In this document: positions 1-9,046 of the stretch, piece after piece
How positions within the stretch are numbered: the first letter of the stretch is position 1
Layout: every line of letters starts with the position of its first letter
NCBI GenBank assembly: GCA_022841625.1
Contig: JALHRD010000028.1
Coordinates: 1 to 64,000, forward strand
Source: Xanthobacteraceae bacterium
GTDB taxonomy: Bacteria > Pseudomonadota > Alphaproteobacteria > Rhizobiales > Xanthobacteraceae
Reading direction: 5' to 3'
Length of the DNA stretch: 64,000 nt
Translations under genes and position numbers: made by a program
Notes under the pieces: generated by a model
Database searches by the model: none
Told to the model about the DNA's origin: nothing
Seen by the model: only the letters and a program-made list of their open reading frames with translations

Positions 1-159
1 TGGATTTGACATTCGCTACCCGCCTGGCAGCACGCACGCGATGCGAATGTCAAATCCAAAACTCCACTAGCAGCTTATACTTGCTAGTGGTCCTTTGATT
101 CTAACATTCGCAAAATCGCGCGCGGAAATGGGATGCGAATGTTAGAATCGGACCACTAG
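1..159. repeat. Paired palindromic repeat (copy A)
   Basis: Two hairpin units lie in tandem. The left unit has a perfect 16-bp inverted repeat (1-16 against 43-58) and ends in CCACTAG at 64-70. A 13-nt linker (71-83) follows. The right unit runs 84-159: it opens with CTAGTGG, has a perfect 15-bp inner stem (97-111 against 135-149) and closes with CCACTAG, 76 nt in all. Both inner stems end in ACATTCGC/GCGAATGT. If the left unit is also 76 nt, it starts about 6 nt before the window. The closing CTA is also the stop codon of the permease gene. The same layout recurs at 54102-54268 and a half copy lies at 22246-22285. It resembles REP/BIME-type elements; the family name is unknown to me. Confidence 0.85.
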
Positions 160-1949
160 GTCGCCACCGGTGAGGCGCCGCCGCGCGCGATGCTGCGGCC
201 GCCGAACCAATAGGCAAGCCAAATCGCTCCGCCGATGATGACCATGTTGATCATCGCCAGCGCCGCCACCGGCTCGATATAACCGGTCTCGTAGAGATTG
301 TAGACCGCGACCGCCAGCGTGATCGATTGCGATGAGAACAATAGGATCGATGCCGACAATTCCTGGATCACCGGCACAAATACCAGCAGCCAGCCGGCGA
401 ACAGGCCGGGCCGGATCAGCGGCAGCGTGATCTCGCGCATGGTTGTGGTCCAATTTGCGCCCAGGATCTGCGCGCTCTCCTCCAAGGAGGGGTCGACCTG
501 CCGCAGCGAAGCATTGGCGGCACGCACGCCGAGCGGGATGTAGCGACCGACATAGGCGAGCAGGAGGATCGTCAGCGTGCCGTAAAGCGCGAGCGGCATT
601 GCGAGCCAGAACTGGATCAGCGCCACCGCCATAACGATGCCGGGCAATCCGAGCGGGATCAGCGAGGCATAGTCGAGCAGCTTTCGGCCGGGGATTTTGG
701 TGCGCAGATCGATCCAGCCAATGACCGCGCCCAGCAGCACCGCGAAGGTCGCCGCCACGAATGCGAGGAACAGGCTGTTCACAATCGCGCGTTGGGTGAC
801 GTTGTATTCGAACAGGATAAACTTATAGTTGGCGAAGGTAAGGTTCTTCCAGAACTCCAGACCCCAGGATTTCGAGAACGACACCGCGATCAGCGTCGCA
901 TAGGGCAGCACGATCGAGACAAAGAACACCAGAACGACAAAGCCAAACAAGATCCAGCGAAATGCGCCAAGCCGCATCATCTGCGGCCGCGAACCCTTGC
1001 CGCCCAAGGTGATATAGGAGCGCCGCTTGAGGAACGCGTTCTGAAGATAGAGCGCCGCGACCGTGATGACGATGAACACCAGCGAGAGCGCGGAGGCGAG
1101 TGCGTATTCCGGCGGATAGTCAAACAGCGCGTAGATGCGCGTCGGCAGCGTGACGATCCGGCCGGGCAGCCCGATGATGGCTTGCGAGCCAAACAGCGCA
1201 ATGGCGTTGACGAAGGCGAGCAACGTGCCGGACAGCACTGCCGGCGCGACCAGCGGCGCCGTGATCAAGAACGCCGTGCGCAGCTTTGAAGCACCGAGAA
1301 TCTGCGCGGCCTCTTCGTAGGAGGCGTCGACCGACTGCAAGGCGCTCGACGCCAGAAGATACACAAACGGAAACGTGTGCATCACCGTGACCAAGACCAG
1401 GCCCTGCATCGAGAACACGTTGAATGTGAGCCACGACAGGCCAAGCACGTCGCGCATTAATACGTTGCTCAGCCCGGCGTTCGGACTGAACAGATAGGTC
1501 AGCGCAATCGCGGTCAGGAATGGCGGCGAGAGGTAGGACAGCGTCGCGGTGACCTGGAACAGCGGCTTGGCCGGCACATCGGTACGCGCCACCGCCCAGG
1601 CCAATGGCAGGCCGATCAACAGGCTGAACAGCCCACTCCAGGCGCCCAGGATCAGCGAATTCTTCAGCGCGTTAACATAGAGCCGCCCGGTCAGCACCTC
1701 GGAATAGGCGTCGAGACTGACCCCATCCGCGCCCTTAAAACTCCCGACCAGCAGGAATGCCAGCGGCAACACGACCAGAACAATGAGCGAGACGATGGCG
1801 CCGCCCATCACGACATGCTCAAGCCGCAGCCGCCTGCGCGGCGCCCGCAGAGACCGCCGCGGACGCAGCGCTGTACCCATCGTTTCGGTTGACATGCCGT
1901 GGTCTCGCCTTCCCCGCCGCCCTATAACATAAGGGCGCGCGCGGGACAC
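156..1949 (-). CDS. ABC transporter permease, fused double-domain type
   Basis: This 597-aa inner-membrane protein is two binding-protein-dependent permease domains in one chain, as in iron(III), thiamine and some spermidine/putrescine-type importers. Each half has hydrophobic helices and one EAA loop: EEAAQILGAS near residue 213 and EESAQILGAN near residue 490. The first 18 residues are Arg-rich and an ATG at 1895 (MSTETMG) follows an AAGGCGAG sequence, so translation may start there and give 579 aa. Its stop codon lies inside palindromic repeat A. No ATPase or binding protein is adjacent, because the next gene upstream diverges; partners may lie left of the window or be shared with the ABC operon at 12-17 kb. 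The substrate is unknown. Confidence 0.9.
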   Translation of the reverse strand: MSRARPYVIGRRGRRDHGMSTETMGTALRPRRSLRAPRRRLRLEHVVMGGAIVSLIVLVVLPLAFLLVGSFKGADGVSLDAYSEVLTGRLYVNALKNSLILGAWSGLFSLLIGLPLAWAVARTDVPAKPLFQVTATLSYLSPPFLTAIALTYLFSPNAGLSNVLMRDVLGLSWLTFNVFSMQGLVLVTVMHTFPFVYLLASSALQSVDASYEEAAQILGASKLRTAFLITAPLVAPAVLSGTLLAFVNAIALFGSQAIIGLPGRIVTLPTRIYALFDYPPEYALASALSLVFIVITVAALYLQNAFLKRRSYITLGGKGSRPQMMRLGAFRWILFGFVVLVFFVSIVLPYATLIAVSFSKSWGLEFWKNLTFANYKFILFEYNVTQRAIVNSLFLAFVAATFAVLLGAVIGWIDLRTKIPGRKLLDYASLIPLGLPGIVMAVALIQFWLAMPLALYGTLTILLLAYVGRYIPLGVRAANASLRQVDPSLEESAQILGANWTTTMREITLPLIRPGLFAGWLLVFVPVIQELSASILLFSSQSITLAVAVYNLYETGYIEPVAALAMINMVIIGGAIWLAYWFGGRSIARGGASPVAT

Positions 1950-2048
1950 ACCCCTATTGCCGCGGGCGCGCGGTGCCAGCCCGAAGGATCGCGCCGCGCT
2001 GGATGACCGGTTGAGCGCTATCGTCGTCGACCAAACGAGAGTTTACCC

Positions 2049-2927
2049 ATGCCACCCATGCTGCCGCACCAACGCTGCGACTATTCGGCGATTGTCGACC
2101 GCCCACCCCTGAGGCTGCCGGGCGGGGCCCGGCTGGTGTTCTGGACCATCGTTAACTACGAGGTCTGGGACATCGCGCGGCCGATGGCGCGCCAGGTGCT
2201 GCCGGCGCCCACCGGCGTGTCGCTGATCCCCGACGTGCCGAACTGGAGCTGGCACGAATACGGAATGCGGGTCGGCTGCTGGCGGTTCTTCGATCTGTTC
2301 GCGCGGCGCGGCATCCGCCCGACGCTCGCGCTCAATGCGCGGGTCTGCGAGGACTATCCGCGCGTCACCGATCAAGCGCGGCACGACGGCTGGGAGTTCA
2401 TGGGCCACTCCTACCAGCAGGGCCCGATCCACAACGAGCCCGACCAGAAGGCAATGATCGTGCGCTCGCTCGACATTCTGGAACGTGCGTCCGGCAAGCG
2501 TCCGGTCGGTTGGCTCGGTCCGGGCCTGACCCAGACCTACGACACCCCCGACCTGCTGACCGAGGCGGGCGTGCGCTATATCGGCGATTGGGTCTATGAC
2601 GACGAACCTACGACATTGCGGACCGCGCATGGTCCGCTGGTGACGCTGCCTTATTCGGTTGAGCTCAACGACATCCCGATGATGATCGTGCAGCACCACG
2701 AAAGCGATTATCTGCTCAAGCGCGCCGTCGACCAGTTCGATCGGCTTTACGCCGAAGGCGCCGATCGCGCCAAGATCATGGCCCTGGCGATCCATCCCTA
2801 CATTTCGGGGCAGCCGCACCGGATCAAATATCTCGAAGCGATCTACGATTACGTCGGCAGCTTCGAAGGCGTGGTGCATTGGAACGGCGCCGAGATTCTC
2901 GACTGGTATCTTGGCGCGGCGCGCTAG
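2049..2927 (+). CDS. Polysaccharide deacetylase / PuuE-like allantoinase family protein
   Basis: This 292-aa protein has the NodB-type deacetylase fold as used by the PuuE allantoinase-like branch: an N-terminal strand reading LVFWTIVNYE, a metal-site-like segment EFMGHSYQQG near residue 117, WLGPGLTQT near residue 156, and a C-terminal ALAIHPYISGQPHR segment near 246. There is no signal peptide, so it is probably cytoplasmic and acts on a small amide or cyclic ureide rather than on a cell-wall polymer; that is inference. It is transcribed divergently from the ABC permease at 156-1949, which suggests a shared promoter region and possibly a shared substrate. A second family member lies at 59840. 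Confidence 0.82.
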   Translation: MPPMLPHQRCDYSAIVDRPPLRLPGGARLVFWTIVNYEVWDIARPMARQVLPAPTGVSLIPDVPNWSWHEYGMRVGCWRFFDLFARRGIRPTLALNARVCEDYPRVTDQARHDGWEFMGHSYQQGPIHNEPDQKAMIVRSLDILERASGKRPVGWLGPGLTQTYDTPDLLTEAGVRYIGDWVYDDEPTTLRTAHGPLVTLPYSVELNDIPMMIVQHHESDYLLKRAVDQFDRLYAEGADRAKIMALAIHPYISGQPHRIKYLEAIYDYVGSFEGVVHWNGAEILDWYLGAAR

Positions 2928-3141
2928 CCGCCCGTCGACCGCCCCCGACCGCTCAACGCATTGGCCTGACACGTCAAAGCGGGCGCTGCCTGCGGGAAAC
3001 CGACATTTAGGTGGCCCGTCGCGGCGAGCCTGCTAATTATAGGCGATGGGCGATTCTTGGTCGCACGCGTATCGGTGCGGCTCGTTCGCGTTCCTCTTCA
3101 ATGTATTGCGTGAGCGGCTGCAACGACGGCAGGTCGATCAT

Positions 3142-4584
3142 ATGTTTGCTGGCTTGTGGGGACATCGGTCAGGCGGAACGGCTGCGGGACTCCGGCAGGC
3201 CGTGGTCGCCGTGGCGGGACTGTGCCTGATGCTCGCCGCCTGCAACCTGCATGAGCGTTCGGAACTCGCAATCGGCATCCCCGAGCGCTACGCCACCGCG
3301 CCAAGCCTGCCGCCAGCGCCTCCACCGGCGCTTGATTGGTGGCGCGGCTTTCGCTCCAACGAACTCACCGCCCTGATCGAAGAAGCGCAGACCGCCAATT
3401 TCGACATCGCGGCCGCGGTTGCGCGGATCGTCCAGGCCGACGCCAGGAGCAAGATCGCCGGCGCGACGCTGTTGCCGGCGGTCGATCTCGATGCCAGCGC
3501 GACGCGCTCCCGCCCCGCCGGCGGCCCCAATCGCAGCAGTTTTCGCGCCGCGCTCGGCGCTAGTTACGAAATCGATTTCTGGGGCAAGAACCGCGCGACC
3601 GTGCGCGCGGCGGAAGAAAACGCGATTGCCGCGCGCTTTGACCGCGACGTGGTCGCTGTCAGCGCCGTGGCAAGCGTGGCGACCGCCTATTTCCTGGTGT
3701 TGTCGTCGCAGGAACGGCTGCGCATTGCCAACCGCAATGTCGAGAGCGCCAGCCGGGTGCTGAGCCTGATCCGCCAACGCCAGGAGGCCGGCACCGCGGG
3801 CGCGCTCGAAGTGGCGCAGCAGGAAACCTTGCTGGCGAGCCAGCGCGCGGAAATTCCCCAGCTCGACGAGACCTTACGACATAACATCGCCGCGCTCGCG
3901 CTGCTGATCGGCCGGGCGCCCGCCGCCGTGCGGGTGCGCGGCGGCGGCCTTTATGCGCTGGGCATTCCGCGCGTCAGCCCGGGCCTGCCATCCGAATTGC
4001 TGAACCAGCGCCCCGACATTCGCGCGGCCGAGGCCGAGTTGGTCGCCGCCGATGCCGATGTCGCGGCGGCCCGCGCCGCTTTCTTCCCGAGCATCCGCCT
4101 GACCGGCGAGGGCGGTTTCACCAGCGCTGCGCTGCGGCTGCTGTTCCGCCCGGAATCGGCGTTCTACTCGCTGGCGGCCGGACTGACCCAGCCGATATTC
4201 GACGGCCAGCGCTTGGAAGGCCAGTTGGAACAGGCCCAGGGCCGGCAGCTTGAACTGCTGTCGCTCTACCGCAAGGCCGTGGTTTCGGGCTTTACCGATG
4301 TCGAAAAAGCGCTCATTTCGGTGCGGGATAGCGCCGAGCGCGAGCGGTTACAGCAGCAGGTGGTCGAGTCCTCACGCCGCGCCTTCGAAATCGCCGAAAC
4401 CCGCCTGCGGGAAGGCACCGTGGATCTCGTGACCGTATTGGTGACCCAGCAATCGCTGTTTACCGCCGAGGAGAACCGGGTCGCCGCCCGTCTGGCGCGC
4501 CTCCAGGCGGCTTTAAGCCTCTACCAGGCCCTTGGCGGCAGCTGGTTGCCTCAACCGGCGGTTCGCGTCACAAACCATCCATGA
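3142..4584 (+). CDS. RND efflux outer-membrane lipoprotein, NodT family
   Basis: The outer-membrane channel of a tripartite RND pump, about 480 aa. The frame is open from 3046, but the ATG at 3142 puts a lipoprotein signal in place: a hydrophobic stretch and lipobox LMLAAC with Cys34 as the predicted lipidated residue. Two OEP (TolC-like) coiled-coil repeats follow, with typical segments near LIEEAQTANFDIAAA and RPDIRAAEAELVAADADV. The C-terminal half includes TEPATLREGTVDLVTV-like spacing (actual AETRLREGTVDLVTVL). It is first of four co-directional genes and overlaps the adaptor gene by ATGA at 4581-4584, so the outer-membrane and periplasmic parts are translationally coupled. Confidence 0.92.
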   Translation: MFAGLWGHRSGGTAAGLRQAVVAVAGLCLMLAACNLHERSELAIGIPERYATAPSLPPAPPPALDWWRGFRSNELTALIEEAQTANFDIAAAVARIVQADARSKIAGATLLPAVDLDASATRSRPAGGPNRSSFRAALGASYEIDFWGKNRATVRAAEENAIAARFDRDVVAVSAVASVATAYFLVLSSQERLRIANRNVESASRVLSLIRQRQEAGTAGALEVAQQETLLASQRAEIPQLDETLRHNIAALALLIGRAPAAVRVRGGGLYALGIPRVSPGLPSELLNQRPDIRAAEAELVAADADVAAARAAFFPSIRLTGEGGFTSAALRLLFRPESAFYSLAAGLTQPIFDGQRLEGQLEQAQGRQLELLSLYRKAVVSGFTDVEKALISVRDSAERERLQQQVVESSRRAFEIAETRLREGTVDLVTVLVTQQSLFTAEENRVAARLARLQAALSLYQALGGSWLPQPAVRVTNHP

Positions 4585-5894
4585 ATTGGAAGCCGATAGC
4601 CGTTGTTCTGGTCGGCCTCACGGTCGTTGCCGCGACCGTGATCTATTGGCCGTCCCCGCAGCCGACCCAGCAGCAGGGCAAGGGCGGCAAGGGCAAGCGT
4701 TTCGCCGGACCGGGCAACACCGCCGATCCGGTGCCGGTGCGCGCGGCGGTCGCGCGGCTTGCGGATGTGCCGGTCTATCTCGACGGCGTCGGCACCGCGC
4801 GCGCGCTCAACACCGTGGTGGTGAAACCGCAGGTCGAAGGCAAGCTGATCGCGATCTCATTCATCGAAGGCCAGGACGTGCCCCGCGGCTTCGTGCTCGC
4901 TAAAATCGACCCCACGCTCTACCAGGCGCAATACGACCAGGCGGTGGCGACCAAGGCGCAGCGCGAGGCGCAACTCGCCAATGCCCAGCTCGATCTCGAA
5001 CGCTATATGCGGCTGGCGGCCAGTAACGCGATCAACAAACAACAAGTCGACACCCAGCGCGCGCTGGTGGCGCAGCTGGAAGCCCAGGTGCGCGGCGACC
5101 AGGCGGTGATCGACAATGCCCGCGCAATCCTTTCCTATACCGACATCACCGCGCCGATCGCCGGCCGCACCGGCATCCGACAGGTGGATGAGGGCAATAT
5201 CGTGCGGCCCTCCGATACAACCGGACTGGTCGTCATCACCGAGGTGCGGCCGATTTCGGTGCTGTTTAACCTGCCGCAGCAAACGCTGCCGGATCTCAAC
5301 CGCGGCATGGCGGAAGGATCGCTGCCGATCGACGCCATGGGGCCCGATGGCCGCGCCCTGGTCGACAGCGGCAAGGTGCTGGTGATCGACAATCAGGTCG
5401 ATCCCACCACCGGCACGGTGCGGCTCAAGGGCGAGTTCCCCAACCGGAACCTCCAGCTCTGGCCCGGCCAGTTCGTCAATGTGCGATTGCTCATCGATAC
5501 CCTGCGGCAGGTGGTGGTGGTTCCGACCGCCGCCGTGCAACGCGGACCGGTCGGCACCTTTGTGTTCACCATCGACAAGGATTCGACCGTCAGCGTGCGC
5601 CGCGTTACGGTCGCGCGGCAGGACGATGTTCGTGCCGTAATCGCCGACGGCCTCGCGGCGGGCGAGCAAATCGTGACGTCCGGCTTTGCGCGGATTGCTG
5701 ACCGCGCGCTGGTCGAAGTCACCGGCACCGAAGAGGTCGGGCTGCCGCCGGCGATACCGACGGTCGAGACCCAGCCGCGCGGTGGCAAGGGCGGCGGCAA
5801 AGGCAAAGGCGGCGCAGGCAAGGACGGCGTCGACAAGGGCGGTGAAAAGGGCAAAACTCAAGCACCGGGGGCGAAACCAGGCGCAACGCCATGA
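4581..5894 (+). CDS. mdtA: RND efflux periplasmic adaptor (MdtA-like)
   Basis: A 437-aa membrane-fusion protein linking the inner-membrane pump to the outer-membrane channel. An N-terminal hydrophobic anchor (about residues 5-24) is followed by a lipoyl/barrel-sandwich half (VVKPQVEGKLIAISFIEGQ), a coiled-coil hairpin (about 105-175), the second half (TAPIAGRTGIRQVDEGNIV) and the beta-barrel region (GEFPNRNLQLWPGQFVNV). The last roughly 40 residues are a Gly/Lys-rich low-complexity tail absent from E. coli MdtA; its role is unknown. ATGA overlaps couple it to genes on both sides. The mdt name rests on family likeness and on the two pump genes that follow. Confidence 0.92.
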   Translation: MNWKPIAVVLVGLTVVAATVIYWPSPQPTQQQGKGGKGKRFAGPGNTADPVPVRAAVARLADVPVYLDGVGTARALNTVVVKPQVEGKLIAISFIEGQDVPRGFVLAKIDPTLYQAQYDQAVATKAQREAQLANAQLDLERYMRLAASNAINKQQVDTQRALVAQLEAQVRGDQAVIDNARAILSYTDITAPIAGRTGIRQVDEGNIVRPSDTTGLVVITEVRPISVLFNLPQQTLPDLNRGMAEGSLPIDAMGPDGRALVDSGKVLVIDNQVDPTTGTVRLKGEFPNRNLQLWPGQFVNVRLLIDTLRQVVVVPTAAVQRGPVGTFVFTIDKDSTVSVRRVTVARQDDVRAVIADGLAAGEQIVTSGFARIADRALVEVTGTEEVGLPPAIPTVETQPRGGKGGGKGKGGAGKDGVDKGGEKGKTQAPGAKPGATP

Positions 5895-8800
5895 GCACGA
5901 GCGTATCGTCGCCCTTTATCCAACGCCCAATCGCGACGTCACTGCTCGGCATTGCGGTGATGCTGGGCGGGTTGCTCGGTTACCTGTGGCTGCCGGTTTC
6001 ATCCTTGCCGCAAGTCGATTTCCCGACCATCCAGGTCACCACCCAGCTTCCCGGCGCGAACCCCGACGTGGTGGCGTCGTTGGTAACCGCCCCGCTCGAA
6101 CGCCAGTTCGGACAGATCCCTTCGCTTTCCAACATGATCTCGTCGAGTTCGTATGGGATCAGCCAGATCACGCTGCAATTCGACCTCAACCGCAACATCG
6201 ATGCGGCGGCGCAGGATGTGCAGGCGGCGATCAATAGCGCGGGCTCGACCTTGCCGCGCAACCTGCCCTACCCGCCGATCTATTCGAAGGTGAACCCGGC
6301 CGACGCCCCGATCATAACGCTGGCCCTGACCTCACCGACGATTTCGCTGCGCCAGCTTTCGGACTTGTCCGACACGGTGCTGACCCAGCGCCTAAGCGAA
6401 GTCACCGGCGTCGGCAAGGTCACGGTGCAAGGCGGGCTCAAGCCCGCGGTGCGCATCCAAGCCGACCTCGCGCGGCTCGCCAATTACGGCATTGCGCTTG
6501 AGGATTTGCGTGCCGTGGTCGTCGCCGCCAATGTCGCTGGACCGGCCGGCGCGCTCGACGGCACCTATCAAGCCTACACCATCGCCGCCAACCAGCAGAT
6601 CACCGCCGCCGCCGCCTATCACAACATCATCGTCGCCTACCGAAACAATGCGCCGGTCCTGCTCAAGGACGTCGCCGACATCATCGACGGGCTTGAAAAC
6701 AACAAAGTCGGCGCCTGGTACAACGGCCTCCCCGCGGTCGTGGTCGACATTCAGCGCCAACCGGGCGCCAATGTGGTGGAAACCGTGCGGCGCATTCAGC
6801 ACGAACTGCCACGGCTGCGCCGCGCGTTCCCCGCCGGGGTCGATCTCACGGTCGTACATGACGCGACCAACACCATCCGCGCGTCGGTTCGCGATGTGCA
6901 GTTCACGCTGGTGCTCAGCGTCGCACTGGTCATCACCGTGGTGCTGATCTTCTTGCGCACCATCAGCGCCACCCTCATTGCCGGGGTCGCGCTGCCGCTC
7001 TCGCTGATCGCAACCTTTGGCGTGATGTGGTTTGTCGGTTTTTCGCTCGACAATCTTTCGCTGATGGCGCTCACCATCGGCACCGGTTTCGTGGTCGACG
7101 ACGCCATCGTGATGATCGAGAACATCGTGCGCCACATGGAAAAAGGCGAAAGCCCGTTCCAGGCCGCGCTCAAGGGCGCGCGCGAAATCGGCTTCACCAT
7201 TATTTCGCTGACGATGTCGCTGATCGCGGTGTTCATACCGCTGTTGTTCATGACCGGCCTGGTCGGTCGCATGTTCCGCGAATTCGCGCTGACCTTGACC
7301 ATCGCCGTCGTGGTATCGGCGATTGTGTCGCTGACGCTGACCCCGATGATGTGCAGCCGCATGCTGCGGCGTCCGTCCGCGGCGACCGACGGTAACGCCG
7401 TCACGCGTTTCTTCAACCGCGGTGTCGAGCGGACCATCGAATATTATCGCCAGACCCTCGAATGGGTGCTGAAGCATGAAGCGCTGACCCTTCTGGTGCT
7501 GGCCGGCACCATGGTCGCGACGCTCGGGCTCTATGTCGTCATCCCCAAGGGATTCCTGCCGCAGCAGGACACCGGCCTGATCTTCGCAGTGATGGAGGGC
7601 GGCAACGAAGTGTCGTTCGGCGAGATGCAGCGCCTGCGCGCCACCGTCGAAGCGGCGATCCGCAAGGACCCCGAGGTGGTGGGCGTCGCCTCGGTCGTCG
7701 GTGTCACGCCGATCAACGCCACCCCGAATGCCGCGCGTTTCGCCATTACGCTGCGCTCACGCGACGCGCGGCGAACCCCGGTCACGACGGTAATCGACCG
7801 GTTGCAACGCCAGGTAGAGCGCATCCCGGGCGTGATCCTGTTCTTCCAGCCGGTGCAAGATATCCAGATCGCGACCCGCATCAGCCGCGCGCAATACCAA
7901 TACACCCTGACCGGAACCAGCGCCGAGGAGGTGAGCCTGTGGGCCGAACGTCTGGCGGAGCGGCTGCAAGCCTCGCCGATCATGCGCGAGGTCGCGTCCG
8001 AGGCCCAGGACGACGGCCTGCGGCTGATGGTGAATGTCGACCGCGAACTGGCCGGCCGGCTCGGCGTCTCTCTGCAAATGGTCAACGACACCCTCAACAG
8101 CGCGTTCGGACAACGGCAAATCTCGACCATTTATGCGCAGTCGAACCAATACCGCGTGATCCTCGAAGCCATGCCGCACTACCAGAACGATCCCAATTCA
8201 TTGGCGCGGCTCTATGTGCCCGGCATCGCCGGCGCCCAGGTTCCGCTCTCAGCGCTCGCCCGCTTCCAGCACACCACCGCGCCGCTGGTCATCGCGCATT
8301 ACGAGCAGTTTCCGGCGGTCACCGTCAGCTTCAACCTGGCGCCGCACGCGTCGCTCAGCGATGCGGTGCGCATCATCGAAACCGCCGAGCGCGAACTGGG
8401 CATGCCAAGCTCGGTGGTCGGCAGCTATTCCGGCGATGCGGCCGAATTCGCCCGTTCGCTCGCCGGCCAGCCCTGGCTCATTCTGGCGGCAATCATCGCC
8501 ATCTATATCGTGCTGGGCGTGCTCTATGAAAGCGTCATCCATCCCATCACGATTCTGTCGACATTGCCGTCGGCCGGCCTGGGCGCGCTGCTGGCGCTGA
8601 TGCTGCTCGGCCACGATCTGTCGGTGATCGCGCTGATCGGGATCATCCTGCTGATGGGCATTGTCAAGAAAAACGCCATCATGATGATCGATTTCGCGCT
8701 TGAGGCCGAACGCGTCCAGGGCATGACGTCGCGCGAGGCCATCGTCCAGGCGGCGCTGCTGCGCTTTCGCCCGATCATGATGACAACGCTCGCGGCGCTG

Positions 8801-9046
8801 TTTGGCGCGATCCCGCTGGCAGTCGAAAGCGGCACCGGCTCCGAACTGCGCAATCCGCTGGGCATCACCATCATTGGCGGCCTGTTGCTGAGCCAATTGC
8901 TCACGCTCTACACGACACCGGTGATCTACCTGCAATTGGAACGGCTGCGCGCGCGCTGGAACCGCTGGCGCGCCAGCACCGACCAGCCCGAGCTCGATCT
9001 GCCGACGGCGCCGGAGCCCTCGCAGCGGCCGGGGAGCGGTCCATGA
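5891..9046 (+). CDS. mdtB: RND efflux inner-membrane pump (MdtB-like)
   Basis: A 1051-aa proton-driven HAE1-type exporter subunit. It has the RND plan: TM1, a large periplasmic loop, TM2-7, a second periplasmic loop, TM8-12. TM4 carries the paired aspartates in TIGTGFVVDDAIVMIEN near residue 400, and TM10 carries the essential lysine in MGIVKKNAIMMIDF near residue 920; these form the proton relay in characterised pumps. Start ATG overlaps the adaptor stop (ATGA at 5891-5894). In E. coli MdtABC the two pump subunits form a heterotrimer; the tandem arrangement here suggests the same. Confidence 0.94.
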   Translation: MSTSVSSPFIQRPIATSLLGIAVMLGGLLGYLWLPVSSLPQVDFPTIQVTTQLPGANPDVVASLVTAPLERQFGQIPSLSNMISSSSYGISQITLQFDLNRNIDAAAQDVQAAINSAGSTLPRNLPYPPIYSKVNPADAPIITLALTSPTISLRQLSDLSDTVLTQRLSEVTGVGKVTVQGGLKPAVRIQADLARLANYGIALEDLRAVVVAANVAGPAGALDGTYQAYTIAANQQITAAAAYHNIIVAYRNNAPVLLKDVADIIDGLENNKVGAWYNGLPAVVVDIQRQPGANVVETVRRIQHELPRLRRAFPAGVDLTVVHDATNTIRASVRDVQFTLVLSVALVITVVLIFLRTISATLIAGVALPLSLIATFGVMWFVGFSLDNLSLMALTIGTGFVVDDAIVMIENIVRHMEKGESPFQAALKGAREIGFTIISLTMSLIAVFIPLLFMTGLVGRMFREFALTLTIAVVVSAIVSLTLTPMMCSRMLRRPSAATDGNAVTRFFNRGVERTIEYYRQTLEWVLKHEALTLLVLAGTMVATLGLYVVIPKGFLPQQDTGLIFAVMEGGNEVSFGEMQRLRATVEAAIRKDPEVVGVASVVGVTPINATPNAARFAITLRSRDARRTPVTTVIDRLQRQVERIPGVILFFQPVQDIQIATRISRAQYQYTLTGTSAEEVSLWAERLAERLQASPIMREVASEAQDDGLRLMVNVDRELAGRLGVSLQMVNDTLNSAFGQRQISTIYAQSNQYRVILEAMPHYQNDPNSLARLYVPGIAGAQVPLSALARFQHTTAPLVIAHYEQFPAVTVSFNLAPHASLSDAVRIIETAERELGMPSSVVGSYSGDAAEFARSLAGQPWLILAAIIAIYIVLGVLYESVIHPITILSTLPSAGLGALLALMLLGHDLSVIALIGIILLMGIVKKNAIMMIDFALEAERVQGMTSREAIVQAALLRFRPIMMTTLAALFGAIPLAVESGTGSELRNPLGITIIGGLLLSQLLTLYTTPVIYLQLERLRARWNRWRASTDQPELDLPTAPEPSQRPGSGP

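Noticed and set aside
4857-5861. 334-codon reverse open frame inside the adaptor gene
   Set aside because: Antisense to a clear RND adaptor with conserved motifs; long antisense frames are common in GC-rich DNA.
6392-7477. 361-codon reverse open frame inside the first RND pump gene
   Set aside because: Composition is His/Asp/Arg/Gln-rich, typical of antisense to membrane protein genes.
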